A stretch of 21,619 nucleotides of DNA from CAZDAW01 sp964503685 (GTDB lineage: Bacteria; Chloroflexota; Anaerolineae; Anaerolineales; Anaerolineaceae): positions 1-21,619 of the forward strand of contig CAZDAW010000053.1 of assembly GCA_964503685.1 (NCBI GenBank), written 5' to 3'. This document shows, one piece after another, positions 14,505 to 21,619 of the stretch. The notes under the pieces were generated by a model. That model was not told the DNA's origin. It searched no databases and worked only from the letters and a program-made list of their open reading frames with translations. Every line of letters begins with the position of its first letter. Position 1 is the first letter of the stretch. Made by a program: the position numbers and the translations under genes.

Positions 14505-15851
14505 TTAAGGACACATCGCTTCAGGCGCGTAATCCGGGTTGGCAGAACCGTATATTTTGGATCCCAAGGGGTCCAGTACCTTCGTCGAATTTTTAGCAGC
14601 AAAAGCCTGTACAGCCTGACAGGCAGCTTCTTCGCCACCCGATTGGTAGATTCTCTGATATTCTTCGGCCATCTTCAGGTAAAAAATTTGCGGGCTTTCA
14701 GGAAGAACCGTCCTCTTCAACTCATCCAGGATTGAACTGGCAAAGACAGTCTGGTTCAGTTTGATATAAATTACCGCCATCCGGTAACGCGCGTAGGCTT
14801 GTAAATTTGGCCTTTCTGAATCAGCATCCAGGTACTCTTGTAAGCTCTGGTCGTTAATCACCCGGTTGTACAACGGCAGGGCGCTGGTATAATCACCCGA
14901 TCGAGCTGCCAGATCAGCATCCTGCAAAACATGCAGCCGGTAATTCGAGGCGGCTTTAATTTCTTTCGCAAGCACCCAATAACCGCTGGCTTTATTAAAA
15001 TTCCATTGGCGAGAAAGGCGTCGCGTCAGACCTGCGCCCTGATTGCCAGAGCTTTCGCTGTCAATTACCAACTGATAAGAACCATCTCCCTGAATTTTCA
15101 CGGCGATGTCAGGGTAAGGTAAATCCTCCGTCTCGCCATCCAGGCGATTCTCAAAAGTCTCCCCACTCCAGAAAATGATTTGCACCTGTTCAAAACACGT
15201 GATTTCATTGCACTGAGGCAGCCCGGTAACAAGTTCTGCGCTGCCATCCGCGTTCATATCTTGCAGCGCATGAATGATTGGCGCTCCCATATTTTCAATT
15301 TGCAGGCTATGACTGATGACATAAGCGTCTTCCTGACAGGTAAAAATATATAGAATGCCTGCCGGCGGGCTTAGGTTCGATTCAGGATCGAAAATAGAAA
15401 CCACAACGTCCGTCTTCACGTCGCCGGTCATATCTGCCACAGCAACTGCAATGGGTTTGCTTGCCACTCCGGCTCGATTGAGTTCAGACTCCAGAGTCAG
15501 AGGTGAACCGCCTTCATTCAAATATTCTAGAATCGCCCGAGGATATTCTCCAAATCGCATTGGCGCCGAAAACGCCGCTGCGGATTGAACCGGCGCACAG
15601 GGTAACCCCTGCTGACCCGCCCCTTCAGCAGTAATTGAAAAGGTGGGCGTCGGCTCCAATACGCCTGTCGGAGTCAATGTTGTTTGCACTCCCGCTGTTG
15701 GGCTGGCAAGCAATAATTCAAGCGGCGTCTGCACAGGAGTTATCACCATCGAAACGCCGGTAGTTAACGGACTGCAGGCAGTCAGAAATATCAGCAATGG
15801 CAGCACAAACAATCTTATTTTCACAAGTTTTATCTGCCAGATATCTATCAT
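14505..15851 (-). CDS. Exported lipoprotein with FG-GAP-like and TPR-like parts, function unknown
   Basis: I do not recognise a named family. A signal peptide with lipobox LTAC puts the lipidated cysteine at residue 26, so the protein should be anchored outside the cytoplasmic membrane. Then comes a Thr/Pro-rich linker (about 38-72) with PTP motifs. The middle holds FG-GAP/VCBS-type Asp-rich segments (DMTGDVKTDVVVSIFD and DMNADGSAELVTG) that often bind calcium or form beta-propeller blades. The C-terminal third (about 310-430) is helical with TPR-like spacing (DLAARSGDYTSALPLYNRVI, YARYRMAVIYIKLNQ). The ATG at 15851 has no Shine-Dalgarno sequence; GTG at 15824 is an alternative start that gives a more compact signal peptide. 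It is divergent from the methyltransferase-like gene. Confidence 0.75.
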   Translation of the reverse strand: MIDIWQIKLVKIRLFVLPLLIFLTACSPLTTGVSMVITPVQTPLELLLASPTAGVQTTLTPTGVLEPTPTFSITAEGAGQQGLPCAPVQSAAAFSAPMRFGEYPRAILEYLNEGGSPLTLESELNRAGVASKPIAVAVADMTGDVKTDVVVSIFDPESNLSPPAGILYIFTCQEDAYVISHSLQIENMGAPIIHALQDMNADGSAELVTGLPQCNEITCFEQVQIIFWSGETFENRLDGETEDLPYPDIAVKIQGDGSYQLVIDSESSGNQGAGLTRRLSRQWNFNKASGYWVLAKEIKAASNYRLHVLQDADLAARSGDYTSALPLYNRVINDQSLQEYLDADSERPNLQAYARYRMAVIYIKLNQTVFASSILDELKRTVLPESPQIFYLKMAEEYQRIYQSGGEEAACQAVQAFAAKNSTKVLDPLGSKIYGSANPDYAPEAMCP

Positions 15852-15865
15852 TTTTTTACAACTTC

Positions 15866-15873
15866 ATTATACT
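15866..15873. promoter_or_regulatory. Overlapping divergent -10 elements
   Basis: The sequence ATTATACT reads as TATAAT on the - strand (15871-15866, toward the lipoprotein) and as TATACT on the + strand (15868-15873, toward the methyltransferase-like gene). The + start predicted near 15880 leaves a suitable leader before the Shine-Dalgarno sequence at 15891. No good -35 box is seen on either side. Confidence 0.45.
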
Positions 15874-15898
15874 CTTGTATAGGGATAAGAGGAGGATT

Positions 15899-18124
15899 AT
15901 GAGCATCGCATTTATCCCAGGAAAAACAGTCGAACAGGACGCTCCGCTGGCTCGTTATCTTCCGCCATTGCCAGAAGGAATTGTTCAAACCTGGCTTAAG
16001 GCAAATATTCCCAGGGGTAGCTGGATACTTGATCCATTTGGCGCTTCTCCTCAACTGGATATCGAAATAGCTCGAAGCGGATACAGGGCGCTGACAGCAG
16101 TCAATAATCCCATCCTGCAATTCCTGTTGAAAATGGAAACCCGGATGATCACAGAAAAAGACATGCGGGCGGCCCTGGCTGAACTGGCTTCGCTTCGAAA
16201 GGGCGCAGATCGGCTGGAACGCTATATCCAGTCACTCTATGAAACCGAATGCGCCGTTTGCGGTAAAACAATCCCTGCGGAATCTTATTTGTGGGAACGC
16301 GGAGCAAAAGTTCCCAATGCACGAATTTATCACTGCCCCCATTGCGGCGACGAAGGCGAATACCCTACGACTCAAACCGATTGGGATCGTCTGGAATACC
16401 TGAACAGGGGAGCAATGCACCGCGCCCGCGCTATGGAACGCGTTATCTCTTCAGAGGACCCGGACCGCGAAAATGTTGAAGAGGCGCTCAATTGTTACCT
16501 CAACCGGCCGTTATATGCACTGTTTACTCTGATCAATAAACTGGACGGCGCTCAGATTTCACCAGAAACACGCAATCTGTTGACTGCAATGCTGCTATCC
16601 ACCTGTGACGCGGCAAATACACTCTGGCCATATCCTGTTGCCCGCTCGCGTCCCCGTCAGCTCATCATTCCACCACATTTTAAGGAGTATAACCTCTGGT
16701 TCTCAATGGAAAGATCGATGAATCAGTGGCAATCGCCCGATTCTCCAGTGCCATTGACCTACTGGCCTGATCAACCCAATGCCAGCGGGGGAATCTGTCT
16801 CTTTAGGGGGCGACTGAAGGACCTGGCGACAAGGTTGAACGAAATACCCATCGGCGCTGTAGTTACGGCCATACCGCGTATCAACCAGGCATTCTGGACA
16901 TTATCCGCGTTGTGGGCAGGCTGGTTATGGGGGAAAGAAGCCGTGCAACCCTTCAAAGGAATACTCAGCCGTCGCCGATACGACTGGAACTGGCACACGA
17001 ACGCACTCGCATCAACGTTACATTATCTGCAAACATCCTTAAAAGAAGACACACTCTGTTTCGCGCTGCTGTGCGAAGTTGAAGCTCCTTTCTTAACCGC
17101 CGTTTTGACCGCAGCACAATGGAACAAGTTTACACTGCAAGGCATAGCCCTTCGCTCCGAACAGGCAGCAGCGCAGATCACCTGGAAACGTACTGATCCC
17201 CCGCCCGCTCCATCTCAACCCCTGGCTGATCTGATTCTGGCAGCTGCGCAAAATGATCTTAAGAAACGAAAAGAACCAGCCAGGTATCTTCAAATCTATT
17301 CGGCGGTTCTGGAAAAACTGGCGCAAGAAGGCGCATTGCCCGAACGCGATGATTCCGCCGAGCAATTACCCATTCCACATCTTCAAACAACAGTCGATAA
17401 AAACCTGAAGAACATCGAACACTTTATCCGCTATGAGGGTAGCGAGCACACTTTGGAAACAGGTCAATGGTGGCTGGTTTACCCGCCCGAAAAAACCATT
17501 CCACTGATGGACCAGGTTGAGATGGAAATTGTCCGTCGGGTGCAAAAAAACCCCGGTATAACATTGACCGAATTGGATGAGTCGCTTTGTAATATGTTTC
17601 GTGGAACCCACACGCCCCAATTAAGTTACATCAAAATCTGTCTCGAATCTTATGCCGAACGTCTGACAGACCAACCCGAGTGCTGGCAACTCAGAGCGGA
17701 GGATCTGCCGCATGCCCGCCGCGAAGATTTGCAGATGTTTACAAATCTGCTCCATGAAATCGGAGAACGATTGCACTATAAAACCAACGGCGATTTGCCT
17801 CTTCTCTGGATAAATGAGAACGACGATGTAAACTACGCTTACTATATTGTGGCTTCTGCGATGGTCAGCCAATACATGCTCGAATCAGCATACCCCCCTG
17901 AAAAATCAATCATTGTCCTGCCAGGTGGGCGCGCCAACCTGTTGGCGACTAAAATAGACAACGACGCCCGCCTGAGTGCATGCGTCAACGCTGGCTGGCG
18001 ATTTTTAAAGTTTCGCCATCTGCGTCACCTCGCTGAGAACCCCCTTCTTACCCGTTCCATCTGGGACAAGCAGATCAATAGCGACCCTCTGGTACGAGTC
18101 ACTTCACAAATGGCATTATTATGA
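15899..18124 (+). CDS. Unrecognised large protein: degenerate Zn-ribbon DNA-methyltransferase fold plus winged-helix-like C-terminus
   Basis: A 741-residue protein without a clear name. Residues 40-72 (WILDPFGASPQLDIEIARSG, then NNP) follow the motif I outline of amino-methyltransferases of the COG1743/DUF1156 kind (DPFxGxG...G...NP), but the glycines are lost. Residues 118-150 form a Zn-ribbon (CAVC...CPHC), also usual in that group. Near 319-345, GAVVTAIPRINQAFWTLSALW occupies the place of the motif IV strand and the segment after it, but DPPY is replaced by AIPR. Around 356-430 comes the usual downstream fold. Residues 535-600 look like a winged helix (MEIVRRVQKNPGITLTELDESL), and 605-741 are an unknown alpha/beta domain. 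It is probably not an active methyltransferase; a DNA-binding or defence role is a guess. ATG at 15899 has GGAGG three bases upstream; the upstream in-frame Met at 15797 lies inside the divergent gene. It forms a single-gene unit. Confidence 0.6.
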   Translation: MSIAFIPGKTVEQDAPLARYLPPLPEGIVQTWLKANIPRGSWILDPFGASPQLDIEIARSGYRALTAVNNPILQFLLKMETRMITEKDMRAALAELASLRKGADRLERYIQSLYETECAVCGKTIPAESYLWERGAKVPNARIYHCPHCGDEGEYPTTQTDWDRLEYLNRGAMHRARAMERVISSEDPDRENVEEALNCYLNRPLYALFTLINKLDGAQISPETRNLLTAMLLSTCDAANTLWPYPVARSRPRQLIIPPHFKEYNLWFSMERSMNQWQSPDSPVPLTYWPDQPNASGGICLFRGRLKDLATRLNEIPIGAVVTAIPRINQAFWTLSALWAGWLWGKEAVQPFKGILSRRRYDWNWHTNALASTLHYLQTSLKEDTLCFALLCEVEAPFLTAVLTAAQWNKFTLQGIALRSEQAAAQITWKRTDPPPAPSQPLADLILAAAQNDLKKRKEPARYLQIYSAVLEKLAQEGALPERDDSAEQLPIPHLQTTVDKNLKNIEHFIRYEGSEHTLETGQWWLVYPPEKTIPLMDQVEMEIVRRVQKNPGITLTELDESLCNMFRGTHTPQLSYIKICLESYAERLTDQPECWQLRAEDLPHARREDLQMFTNLLHEIGERLHYKTNGDLPLLWINENDDVNYAYYIVASAMVSQYMLESAYPPEKSIIVLPGGRANLLATKIDNDARLSACVNAGWRFLKFRHLRHLAENPLLTRSIWDKQINSDPLVRVTSQMALL

Positions 18125-18150
18125 TTTTCATCCCGAATTAATCATTAATA

Positions 18151-18169
18151 AGGGCGCCGTTGGCGCCCT
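18151..18169. terminator. Hairpin terminator between convergent genes
   Basis: AGGGCGCC (18151-18158) and GGCGCCCT (18162-18169) form a perfect 8-bp stem with a 3-base loop. On the + strand it is followed by TCACGTTTATTC, on the - strand by TATTAATGATTAATT. It lies between the methyltransferase-like gene and the penicillin-binding protein gene and may serve both, although neither U-tract is uninterrupted. Confidence 0.7.
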
Positions 18170-18197
18170 CACGTTTATTCTTAATTGATTTCTTTCT

Positions 18198-21100
18198 TTA
18201 TGGTGTAGGTGTGTAAGTCAATGTGGGCGTCGGCGTCTCTGTAGCTGTCAGCGGAGGAGTGGGAGTTTCACTGGCCTGAAGCGTGTTAGTGGGAGTCGGC
18301 GTTTCAGATGGGGTTGGGGTAATCGTTTCAGTCAGGGTTGGGGTTGGCGTCGGTGTGGGAATATTGATCCGCAAGTTAAGGCGCAGTTCCGCATAGGTAC
18401 CCTGAGTGCTTTCCATGTATAAACGCAATGTAATCCGGTCATTAGGCGCATTCTTTAAATCCCACGAAAGAATCTTTTCGGGTTTTGTAACAGGCGCGTC
18501 TTTTCTCACAAGCACATTCCATTCGTTCGGTTCATCACCCACCCCCCATTCCAGGCGATAGCGGGCAAAATTCTTCGTCGCATCAACCCGCGCATAAATA
18601 TCTAATGGAGCAGTGTTGATCACCTGACCATCTGTGAGACCGGAGAAAGCAAGAATCGGGTGTGGGTCATCAGCTTTGCACGCGCTCTCTGGAGCAAAAT
18701 AAATCGGCTCAGTAAAGCCCATTTCTTCTGCCCAGGCCTGACCCTGAGCATTATCCCGGATCCAGAGCTTTGCCCACGTATCAGAGACGTTGATGACGAA
18801 TTGCTCTTTAGTAAACTCCGCGCAATCAGCCGAAGCTTCTAAACCCGTCCATGTGTCGATTCTGGCGTTGCGCCAGAGGTCCTGTTCCTTGGGCAAAGGG
18901 AGCTGGTCAGCGGCGAAGATTTCCGTCCGCTGGGAAGGGCACCAATCTGATGGCTCACTGCCAGATACATCGCAGATCACTTTATCGACGATTCCCGTTG
19001 GACGCACAAACGATCCCGGATTACCCTGCGTCAACTGCTGGATGGCAAACTGCATGAAACTTGACCATATTGGCGCCGCGCCGGTTAGACCGGTTGTGTT
19101 CTGCATCGGCGTATAATCGGCATTTCCAACCCATACCCCGACGGTCAGGTCAGGGGTATAACCCAATGTCCAGTTATCGCGAAAGTCATTCGTTGTCCCG
19201 GTTTTCGCCGCTGCTTGAAAGGGTAGATTAAGTACAGAATTTGCACCGAAAGCCGGCGTGCGAGCAGCATTATCAGAAAGGATCGAAGAGATCAAATAGG
19301 CGTGTTCGACGCGAACAACCTGGCTGCCTGCTTCAGGGGTATGCTCAAAAATGACATTCCCCGAATGATCAACGATTCGCTCAATAGCATACGGAGAAAC
19401 GCGTTTGCCCTGATTTGCCAGAACTGCGTAAGCGCCGGTTAATTCCAACAGGCTGACATCGCCGCCGCCAAGGGTTAATGCCAAACCATAATCCTGCCGG
19501 TCGAGAGTGGTAATTCCAAGCCGCCTGGCAAATGCGATGAAGCCATCTTCACCCTGCACCAACGGATCGTCATAGATTCCTACATAGTTAAGCGTTTTCA
19601 CCGCGGGAATGTTATAGGAATTCGCCAGGGCTTTGCGAACTGTTACCGGGCCATGAAACCGTTCGTCGTAATTCACCGGCACATAGGGAGCGCGGGTATC
19701 ATTCGGGTCGCCGGAAGGTGGAAATTCTGAGGGCACATCCCAAATCAGGGTAGCCGGCGTCCATCCTTTCTCGAAAGCCGCCGTATAGGTGAGGGGTTTG
19801 ATCGAGGAACCAGGCTGCCGCGGGCTTACCGCCATGTTAACCTGGCCGGCAATCTCCTCATTATCATAGTCGGCAGAGCCGACCATAGAAAGGATTTCCC
19901 CTGTCGAAGGGCGAATAGCAACCAGCGCGCCATCTGTAACATGCTGATTCACCAGAGCGCTTACCTGCTGGCGCACCATCAGTTCAGCCTGATCTTGCAG
20001 ATCAGGGTCTATTGTAGTGTAAACAGAGAAACCGGAGCGGTAAATTGTCTGCGGATCAAATTGAGCTTCCAGCAAAGAACGAACGTAATTCACCCAATGC
20101 GGATAACGCATTGGATCCTTTACGGGTTGAAAAGCGTACTCCTGGATTTCTTTGGCAGCCTCGGCTGCCGCGCCGGCATCAACGCAAACTTTTTGCACCT
20201 GATTACTAACCTCAATACAGTTTCTTTCCAGACTGTTTTGATAGGTTAAAACGAGGACCTGCTGCTGGCGTTGAAGGGTTGCCTCACGATTGCTAAAAAT
20301 ATCATACACTGAAGGCGCCTGCGGTAAACCCGCCAAAAACGCCGCCTGTCCCAGGGTCAGCTTATCAGCAGTCGTCTGAAAATAAGTTTCAGCCGCCGCT
20401 TCAACCCCATAAGCCAGATTTCCATAAAAGTTCTCATTGAGATAAAGTTCCAGTATTTCATCTTTTGTATACCGGCGGGTAATTTCCGCCGCCAGGATGA
20501 TTTCACGCGCCTTGCGGCGATAAGTTTGCTGACTACGCTCTTCAGGGGTAAACAATAGCGTCCGCGCCAATTGCTGAGTGATTGTCGATGCGCCAGAGAC
20601 TGTTTCCTTGCTGGTATAGTTTTGCCACAAGGCGCGGACTATTGCCCAGGGGTCAAAACCGGGATGATTATAAAAATCCTTATCCTCTGTGGATATTGTC
20701 GTTGCCACCAGATAGGGCGAAACTTTATCCAATGTGACATATGTGCGTCTGCCCGCATTTGGATTCAGTATCTCATAAAGAGTATTACCATTACGATCAA
20801 GGATACGCGTGGTTTCAAATTGTGAGGCGCGCTCGCGCAGGCTGTCCACATCCGGGAGAGTGGCCGCAATCGTATAATATTGAATTACAAACACAGAGCC
20901 GCCCAAAACCGCCAACAGAACAAATCCGAAAAGGATGCCAATGAGCACCCGCAGCAAACAACCCAGAGTTTTCTCTCTACCTTTAGAGCGCGTACGTACC
21001 GTTTGAGTCGAACCTCTGTTCGCAGGAATCTGAATTGTAGGCTGCGCCGCGCTCGAAGAGCGAATGGTCGGCGTATAGGCCGCAGACGAAACCCGCGTGG

Positions 21101-21566
21101 CATAAAGATCGATTTCATCTACCCTGCGCGGCAGCGGCATCCCCCGATCATCAACCGCCGGGGGAGAAATCGTCGGCGTTGCGCCCATTGGCGGCGGCAG
21201 GTGTGATTGCTGCCCTGTTCCAACGCGCGTCTCATCGAAGGCAGCCGATTGCGATTTGGCATCCTGCGCGGTTGTGGAAATCGTTTGCGATAAGTCATCC
21301 GGCTGGCGATACCAAGCCCCTGTCAAATCATTCTGCGCGTTGCCGCCCTGAGGGGGCGCAGGAATATCAGCCGGGGTTTCGGATGCGTTCTCCTTCGCCT
21401 CACCTGTCACGGCAGGGCGATCATCATGTGTTGTTTCATTCCCGGCATCGAAAAAGGGAAAAGAGGGTTCATTCCCACTTTCGTCTTGAGCCGAAGCGAT
21501 CAACCTGCGCAAACGGCTGCCGGCATCTTTGGGTTTCTTATTTCCTTCTCCATCCATATCACTCAT
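18198..21566 (-). CDS. Class A penicillin-binding protein (bifunctional transglycosylase/transpeptidase)
   Basis: Polymerises and cross-links peptidoglycan at the outer face of the membrane. The 1122-residue protein has a long disordered cytoplasmic N-terminus (1-198), one membrane anchor (about 203-233), a GT51 transglycosylase with EDKDFYNHPG (Glu294 catalytic) and STITQQLARTL, and a transpeptidase with the SxxK motif SSIK (Ser587, Lys590), SYN (650-652) and KTGTT (788-792). After it come an extracellular region (about 860-1068) with several cysteines, perhaps an Ig-like domain, and a Thr/Pro-rich tail (1070-1122). Typical PBP1A proteins are 700-900 residues; both extensions are extra. The start ATG has no Shine-Dalgarno sequence and a likely -10 box lies only 10 bases upstream, so the message may be leaderless; Met4 is an alternative. 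It implies a peptidoglycan wall in this organism. Confidence 0.94.
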   Translation of the reverse strand: MSDMDGEGNKKPKDAGSRLRRLIASAQDESGNEPSFPFFDAGNETTHDDRPAVTGEAKENASETPADIPAPPQGGNAQNDLTGAWYRQPDDLSQTISTTAQDAKSQSAAFDETRVGTGQQSHLPPPMGATPTISPPAVDDRGMPLPRRVDEIDLYATRVSSAAYTPTIRSSSAAQPTIQIPANRGSTQTVRTRSKGREKTLGCLLRVLIGILFGFVLLAVLGGSVFVIQYYTIAATLPDVDSLRERASQFETTRILDRNGNTLYEILNPNAGRRTYVTLDKVSPYLVATTISTEDKDFYNHPGFDPWAIVRALWQNYTSKETVSGASTITQQLARTLLFTPEERSQQTYRRKAREIILAAEITRRYTKDEILELYLNENFYGNLAYGVEAAAETYFQTTADKLTLGQAAFLAGLPQAPSVYDIFSNREATLQRQQQVLVLTYQNSLERNCIEVSNQVQKVCVDAGAAAEAAKEIQEYAFQPVKDPMRYPHWVNYVRSLLEAQFDPQTIYRSGFSVYTTIDPDLQDQAELMVRQQVSALVNQHVTDGALVAIRPSTGEILSMVGSADYDNEEIAGQVNMAVSPRQPGSSIKPLTYTAAFEKGWTPATLIWDVPSEFPPSGDPNDTRAPYVPVNYDERFHGPVTVRKALANSYNIPAVKTLNYVGIYDDPLVQGEDGFIAFARRLGITTLDRQDYGLALTLGGGDVSLLELTGAYAVLANQGKRVSPYAIERIVDHSGNVIFEHTPEAGSQVVRVEHAYLISSILSDNAARTPAFGANSVLNLPFQAAAKTGTTNDFRDNWTLGYTPDLTVGVWVGNADYTPMQNTTGLTGAAPIWSSFMQFAIQQLTQGNPGSFVRPTGIVDKVICDVSGSEPSDWCPSQRTEIFAADQLPLPKEQDLWRNARIDTWTGLEASADCAEFTKEQFVINVSDTWAKLWIRDNAQGQAWAEEMGFTEPIYFAPESACKADDPHPILAFSGLTDGQVINTAPLDIYARVDATKNFARYRLEWGVGDEPNEWNVLVRKDAPVTKPEKILSWDLKNAPNDRITLRLYMESTQGTYAELRLNLRINIPTPTPTPTLTETITPTPSETPTPTNTLQASETPTPPLTATETPTPTLTYTPTP
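18201..18359 (-). repeat. Low-complexity Thr/Pro repeat encoding the PBP tail
   Basis: The last 53 residues of the penicillin-binding protein are built from TPTP, SETPTP and TETPTP units. At DNA level this shows as recurring GGGAGT/GTTGG/GTCGG blocks on the + strand. Such tails occur as linkers or wall-spanning stalks in exported proteins of Chloroflexota and other bacteria. The lipoprotein at 14505-15851 has a shorter similar segment. Confidence 0.8.
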
Positions 21567-21575
21567 ATTGTTAGA

Positions 21576-21584
21576 ATTTTAGCA
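21576..21584 (-). promoter_or_regulatory. Extended -10 promoter for the penicillin-binding protein gene
   Basis: TATGCTAAAAT reads from 21586 down to 21576 on the - strand: TAAAAT preceded by TGC. The same 11 bases occur in the nusA promoter. No clear -35 box is seen. The predicted start near 21569 is about three bases before the ATG. Confidence 0.5.
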
Positions 21585-21619
21585 TAAAAGTCAGATTGAT
21601 TGACGAATATCAAAAGTAC

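Noticed and set aside
18201..18359. Short tandem blocks that could suggest a CRISPR or satellite
   Set aside because: They are in-frame codons for Thr/Pro repeats, with no regular spacer length.

Overview
The window looks like bacterial chromosome from a Chloroflexota lineage, probably Anaerolineae. This is an inference from gene content and style: a tandem-domain ThyX, a TrpB2-type tryptophan synthase beta chain under a T-box, Thr/Pro-rich tails on exported proteins, and a nusA operon without rimP at its head. I see no mobile element, CRISPR array, tRNA or rRNA.

Layout. Bases 1-1209 (+) hold a GAF/histidine kinase whose 5' end probably lies outside the window; it is closed by a GC-rich bidirectional terminator. 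From 12248 down to 1278 (-) runs a long information-processing block: nusA, ylxR/rnpM, infB, rbfA, a DHH phosphoesterase (nrnA-like), truB, a ribF-like FAD synthetase, a double-domain thyX, then a complete tryptophan T-box leader and trpB2. The ribF/thyX and rbfA/nrnA pairs overlap by 11 bases. The trpB2 unit has its own near-consensus promoter, whose -35 box lies over the thyX stop codon, so the T-box terminator can also stop read-through from the operon. nusA has its own promoter and a terminator-like leader hairpin, which could be a site of NusA autoregulation.

Divergent from nusA (12427-14449, +) come a small doubtful gene with an in-frame A-AAA-AAC heptamer, then a GH13 alpha-glucosidase. 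Converging on it is a lipoprotein (15851-14505, -). Its divergent neighbour (15899-18124, +) is an unrecognised 741-residue protein. It keeps the outline of a Zn-ribbon DNA methyltransferase but has lost the usual SAM-binding and catalytic motifs, and it carries a C-terminal winged-helix-like part plus an unknown domain. A hairpin terminator separates it from a convergent class A penicillin-binding protein (21566-18198, -), which has a long disordered cytoplasmic N-terminus and a Thr/Pro tail.

Most interesting items: (1) the methyltransferase-like protein with degenerate motifs; (2) the ThyX whose two halves carry complementary pieces of the ThyX signature; (3) the neighbouring RibF whose flavokinase half has lost its key motifs; (4) a readable Trp T-box (UGG specifier, UGGC bulge matching a G73 tRNA, mutually exclusive terminator and antiterminator); (5) a possible -1 frameshift gene at 12485-12768. 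All calls come from reading the sequence; no database search was run.
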